Source: JBEKYD01 sp049509915 (GTDB lineage: Bacteria > Acidobacteriota > Terriglobia > Bryobacterales > Bryobacteraceae). Taken from it: a stretch of DNA of 14,645 nucleotides. Of the stretch, positions 13,638 to 14,645 are shown piece by piece (position 1 is the first letter of the stretch; each line of letters begins with the position of its first letter). Under the pieces are notes generated by a model. The model saw only the letters and a list, made by a program, of their open reading frames with translations, ran no database searches and was not told where the DNA came from. The position numbers were made by a program, and so were the translations under genes. Location of the stretch: the NCBI GenBank assembly GCA_049509915.1, contig JBEKZL010000236.1, forward strand, positions 1 to 14,645, written 5' to 3'.

Positions 13638-14645
13638 CTATTCATACCGCAGCGCTTCCACCGGGTCGAGCTGCGCCGCCTTCATCGCCGGCCATACCCC
13701 GAAAAATACCCCCACGGCCACCGAAACCGAAAAGCCCGTGACCAGCGCCCAGGTGGGCACCGCCGAAGGCAGCGACGGCACCAGTGCCCCCACCAGCATG
13801 GTGATCAGCACCGCGATCGCGATCCCCAGCACGCCGCCCGCGCCGGTCAGCGTCATCGCCTCCACCAGGAATTGGCCGACGATGTCCCGCCTCCGCGCCC
13901 CCAGCGCCTTTCGCACCCCGATCTCCCGGGTCCGCTCGGTCACGCTCACCAGCATGATGTTCATGACCCCGATCCCGCCCACCAGCAGCCCCAGGCCGGA
14001 AATGGCGATAGCCACCAGCCCAATCAGCCCGGTGATGCGGTCGAACTGCTGGATGATCTGGTCTGGCGTCGAGATGGCAAAATCGTCCGCCTGCCCCGTT
14101 TTCAAGCGTCGCAGCCGCCGCACCGCGCCTTCGGCTTCGTCGTAGGCATCCTGCCGTTTGCCCGTACGCGCCTTGGCGACGATCATGAAACGCTCGATCT
14201 GCGGGTAGCGCGTCATGGCGGTGCGCAGCGGAATGTCCAGCGCATTGTCCTGGCCATTTTCGCCGAAGAATCCCCCCTTGGCCTTGGCATACACTCCGAT
14301 CACCGTGTATTCGCCGCCGTCCATCATCAGCGAACGGCCCACGGCGTCGCCCGCCGGGAATAGCGCTTCCGCCACGCTGGCGCCAATAATGGCAACGTGT
14401 ACGCCGCGCTGGTCTTCCTCCGCGGTGAAGTACCTGCCGCCCGCCAGGTCGCGCGGCGAAATCGAATCCATGTTGGGCGAAAGGCCGCTGACGTTGATGG
14501 TGTCGGATTCGTAACCCGGCACCCGCGCCGTAATGGGGTTGCCATCCACAGAAGCGGGAATGTAAAGCGTCAGGCCCACCGCCGCCACCGAAGGGCAGGT
14601 GCGCCGGATGTAATCGGCATACTCCGGCCGCAGATGCCGCCGCTT
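13638..14645 (-). CDS. MacB-like ABC transporter permease, N-terminus beyond the window
   Basis: The visible 335 residues are the C-terminal part of an inner-membrane permease of the MacB family; the frame is open to the right edge (codons before the internal GTG at 14588 read EYADYIRRTCPSVAAV and fit the family). The periplasmic MacB core carries the phrases SPRDLAGGRYFTAEEDQ and VAIIGASVAEALFPAGDAVG. The FtsX domain follows, with GIGVMNIMLVSVTERTREIG and RKALGARRRDI around the first helices, and the end WPAMKAAQLDPVEALRYE. Such permeases pair with a MacB ATPase and an adaptor to move peptides, siderophores or toxins, or to drive envelope processes. The likely partners would lie to the right, outside this window. 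This is a single-copy MacB type rather than the duplicated ADOP type at the left edge. Confidence 0.9.
   Translation of the reverse strand, partial: KRRHLRPEYADYIRRTCPSVAAVGLTLYIPASVDGNPITARVPGYESDTINVSGLSPNMDSISPRDLAGGRYFTAEEDQRGVHVAIIGASVAEALFPAGDAVGRSLMMDGGEYTVIGVYAKAKGGFFGENGQDNALDIPLRTAMTRYPQIERFMIVAKARTGKRQDAYDEAEGAVRRLRRLKTGQADDFAISTPDQIIQQFDRITGLIGLVAIAISGLGLLVGGIGVMNIMLVSVTERTREIGVRKALGARRRDIVGQFLVEAMTLTGAGGVLGIAIAVLITMLVGALVPSLPSAVPTWALVTGFSVSVAVGVFFGVWPAMKAAQLDPVEALRYE

Overview
The window looks like a chromosomal segment of a high-GC member of the Acidobacteriota, probably of the Solibacter/Bryobacter type. This is inferred from gene content: an ADOP-type (acidobacterial duplicated orphan permease) FtsX/MacB permease at the left edge, a second MacB-type permease at the right edge, GC-rich codon use, and an extragenic palindrome of a kind I associate with such genomes. 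No rRNA or tRNA gene was seen.

Layout. (1) 1-2504: a large ADOP permease, plus strand, probably cut by the left edge; it is followed by an extragenic palindrome and a plausible rho-independent terminator. (2) 2651-7424: a divergent cluster. A secreted M19 dipeptidase-like protein and a LacI-family regulator run on the minus strand. Two paralogous proteins of unknown function run on the plus strand: the first has no visible signal, the second carries a Tat signal. The divergent starts are only 25 bp apart and their predicted -10 boxes overlap, so one promoter may feed both arms. The paralogues look like divergent Gfo/Idh/MocA-type proteins lacking the glycine-rich nucleotide-binding motif. (3) 7478-10889: a tightly packed plus-strand operon with overlapping genes: a YggS-type PLP-binding protein, a GT-B glycosyltransferase and an exported CocE/NonD (S15-like) hydrolase. 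(4) 11040-11219: a possible 59-residue protein.

(5) 11220-13180: a mobile-element graveyard. It holds a fragment resembling the 5' end of a group II intron, three 16-bp transposon-end-like sites (two direct, one inverted), and a minus-strand set of phage Mu-like fragments: the N-terminal part of a transposase, two small proteins, and a Mu GpI-like protease cut off in its core. A perfect 15-bp inverted repeat lies between the transposase fragment and the main part of the next gene. (6) 13128-13592: a membrane protein with a C-terminal zinc ribbon and an internal duplication, whose 5' end overlaps the transposase fragment antisense. (7) 13638-14645: the C-terminal part of a MacB-like permease, running off the right edge.

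How the genes may work together. The M19/LacI/paralogue cluster reads as a small regulated unit acting partly outside the cytoplasm; its substrate cannot be told from sequence. The two permeases are typical of the lineage. The most unusual parts are the divergent promoter, the paralogue pair, and the layered mobile-element debris.
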